Assembly (NCBI RefSeq): GCF_001517625.2
Contig: NZ_LN999827.1
Coordinates: 391,348 to 455,347 of the forward strand
Length of the DNA stretch: 64,000 nucleotides
DNA from: Clostridium sp. AT4
Lineage (GTDB): Bacteria > Bacillota > Clostridia > Lachnospirales > Lachnospiraceae
Reading direction: 5' to 3'
Below the pieces are notes generated by a model. It saw only the letters and a list, made by a program, of their open reading frames with translations, was not told the origin of the DNA and did no database searches. How positions within the stretch are numbered: position 1 is the stretch's first letter; each line of letters starts with the position of its first letter. Positions 63,492 through 64,000 of the stretch are shown here, piece by piece. A program made the position numbers and the translations under genes.

Positions 63492-64000
63492 TTGGATGCC
63501 CTCCTTATCTCTTCGGGAGTCATCTGTTTTAACCCAAGCATATACAGTCCCATTTCTTCTTCTGTAATATCTTCTGCATTTTCAAAATATGCTGAAATTT
63601 TTCCGCCGCACATGACAATCAGGCGGTCGCTGACCTCCATTACCTCACTTAAATCAGCTGAAATTAAAAGAACTGATGCTCCTGCATCCCGAAGTTCCAC
63701 TAATTTATTGCGAAGGAACATACTGGCTCCGATATCAATGCCTCGCGTTGGTTGATTAGCGATAATCAAATCTGCATGATTGGTAAATTCACGAGCAGCT
63801 ACCACCTTCTGCATATTACCACCAGAAAGCATTCTGATTGGCTGATCCTTTCCATCACATTTCACATTGAATTTATCAATCAATTCCTCTACCATATGAT
63901 CAATTTTTTTCTGATCTAGCAAGAGTCCTTTCTGGAATTTCTTTTTATAATACCGGTCTGAGATAATATTTTCAGCAATGCTTCCGTCTCCTACAATACC
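63488..64000 (-). CDS. ABC transporter ATP-binding protein, nucleoside/sugar type (partial)
   Basis: Only the C-terminal 170 residues are in the window; the frame is open to the edge at 64000. Seen: signature RMLSGGNMQKVVAARE, the Walker B region ADLIIANQPTRGIDIGA (Pro-Thr-Arg-Gly form typical of the second domain in MglA/NupO-type proteins), D-loop and H-loop equivalent SADLSEVMEVSDR. The last domain of a double ATPase that energises the two permeases. A binding-protein gene presumably lies beyond the edge. Confidence 0.9.
   Translation of the reverse strand, partial: GIVGDGSIAENIISDRYYKKKFQKGLLLDQKKIDHMVEELIDKFNVKCDGKDQPIRMLSGGNMQKVVAAREFTNHADLIIANQPTRGIDIGASMFLRNKLVELRDAGASVLLISADLSEVMEVSDRLIVMCGGKISAYFENAEDITEEEMGLYMLGLKQMTPEEIRRASN

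Overview
This window reads as a low-to-mid GC Firmicute of the class Clostridia, most likely a gut-type Lachnospiraceae. The grounds are strong AGGAGG-type ribosome binding sites, YesM/YesN two-component genes beside a TRAP transporter, a guanine riboswitch, reverse rubrerythrins, glycogen genes, and a glycyl-radical enzyme, all fitting a saccharolytic anaerobe. Placement below family level is not possible from sequence reading alone. I found no rRNA, tRNA or CRISPR array. Most genes lie on the minus strand; a plus-strand block of small genes sits at about 33.9-36.7 kb and another plus-strand block at 46.5-52.5 kb.

Layout. 1-2.7 kb: purine salvage, with a guanine deaminase (cut by the window edge) and an NCS2 purine permease behind a complete guanine riboswitch, terminator and promoter. 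2.7-6.5 kb: a beta-glucoside PTS operon (EIIBC and 6-phospho-beta-glucosidase) preceded by an RpiR-type regulator. 6.5-15.6 kb: an AI-2E-type membrane protein, a cytidylate-kinase-like protein, and a TRAP transporter (two binding proteins for one DctQM pair) with a YesMN two-component system. 15.6-25.5 kb: glycogen branching enzyme with an odd Lys/Glu/Pro repeat tail, methylglyoxal synthase, an FAH-family hydrolase, a Ca2+-type P-ATPase, an M20 peptidase, and an isoamylase-like protein whose catalytic residues are mostly lost. 25.5-33.8 kb: two ABC-F proteins, exonuclease III, LuxS, a lipoprotein and an amino-acid ABC transporter. 33.9-36.7 kb: an AT-rich plus-strand island with small unknown genes, a frameshifted gene, a sugar acetyltransferase and a flavoprotein. 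36.7-46.3 kb: dihydroorotase, an MBL hydrolase, a CoA-disulfide-reductase/rhodanese fusion, a MoxR-VWA-DUF3783 operon, a 242-bp near-palindrome, Dtd, a small alarmone synthetase and an S1-domain protein.

46.5-54.3 kb: PHP phosphatase, LysR regulator, PerR-like regulator, reverse rubrerythrin, an NSS symporter, a MATE exporter, an Rpn-type nuclease and then a second, almost identical rubrerythrin. The PerR-like gene and both rubrerythrin copies share the same promoter architecture and the same 20-bp operator at the same distance from the -10 box, so they form one peroxide-response regulon. 54.4-57.3 kb is an insertion-sequence graveyard: a decayed IS3-type element, an intact IS256-family element with a perfect 8-bp target duplication, and an IS66 remnant. 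57.3-64.0 kb: a glycyl-radical enzyme of the YjjI type, its YjjW-type activase, a GntR/FCD regulator, an esterase translationally coupled to two nucleoside-type ABC permeases, and the ABC ATPase (cut by the window edge).

The last cluster is the best candidate for an undescribed system: an uncharacterised glycyl-radical enzyme placed with a nucleoside-type importer and an esterase. Second are the isoamylase-like pseudoenzyme and the repeat-tailed branching enzyme, and third the long palindrome at 44.0-44.2 kb.
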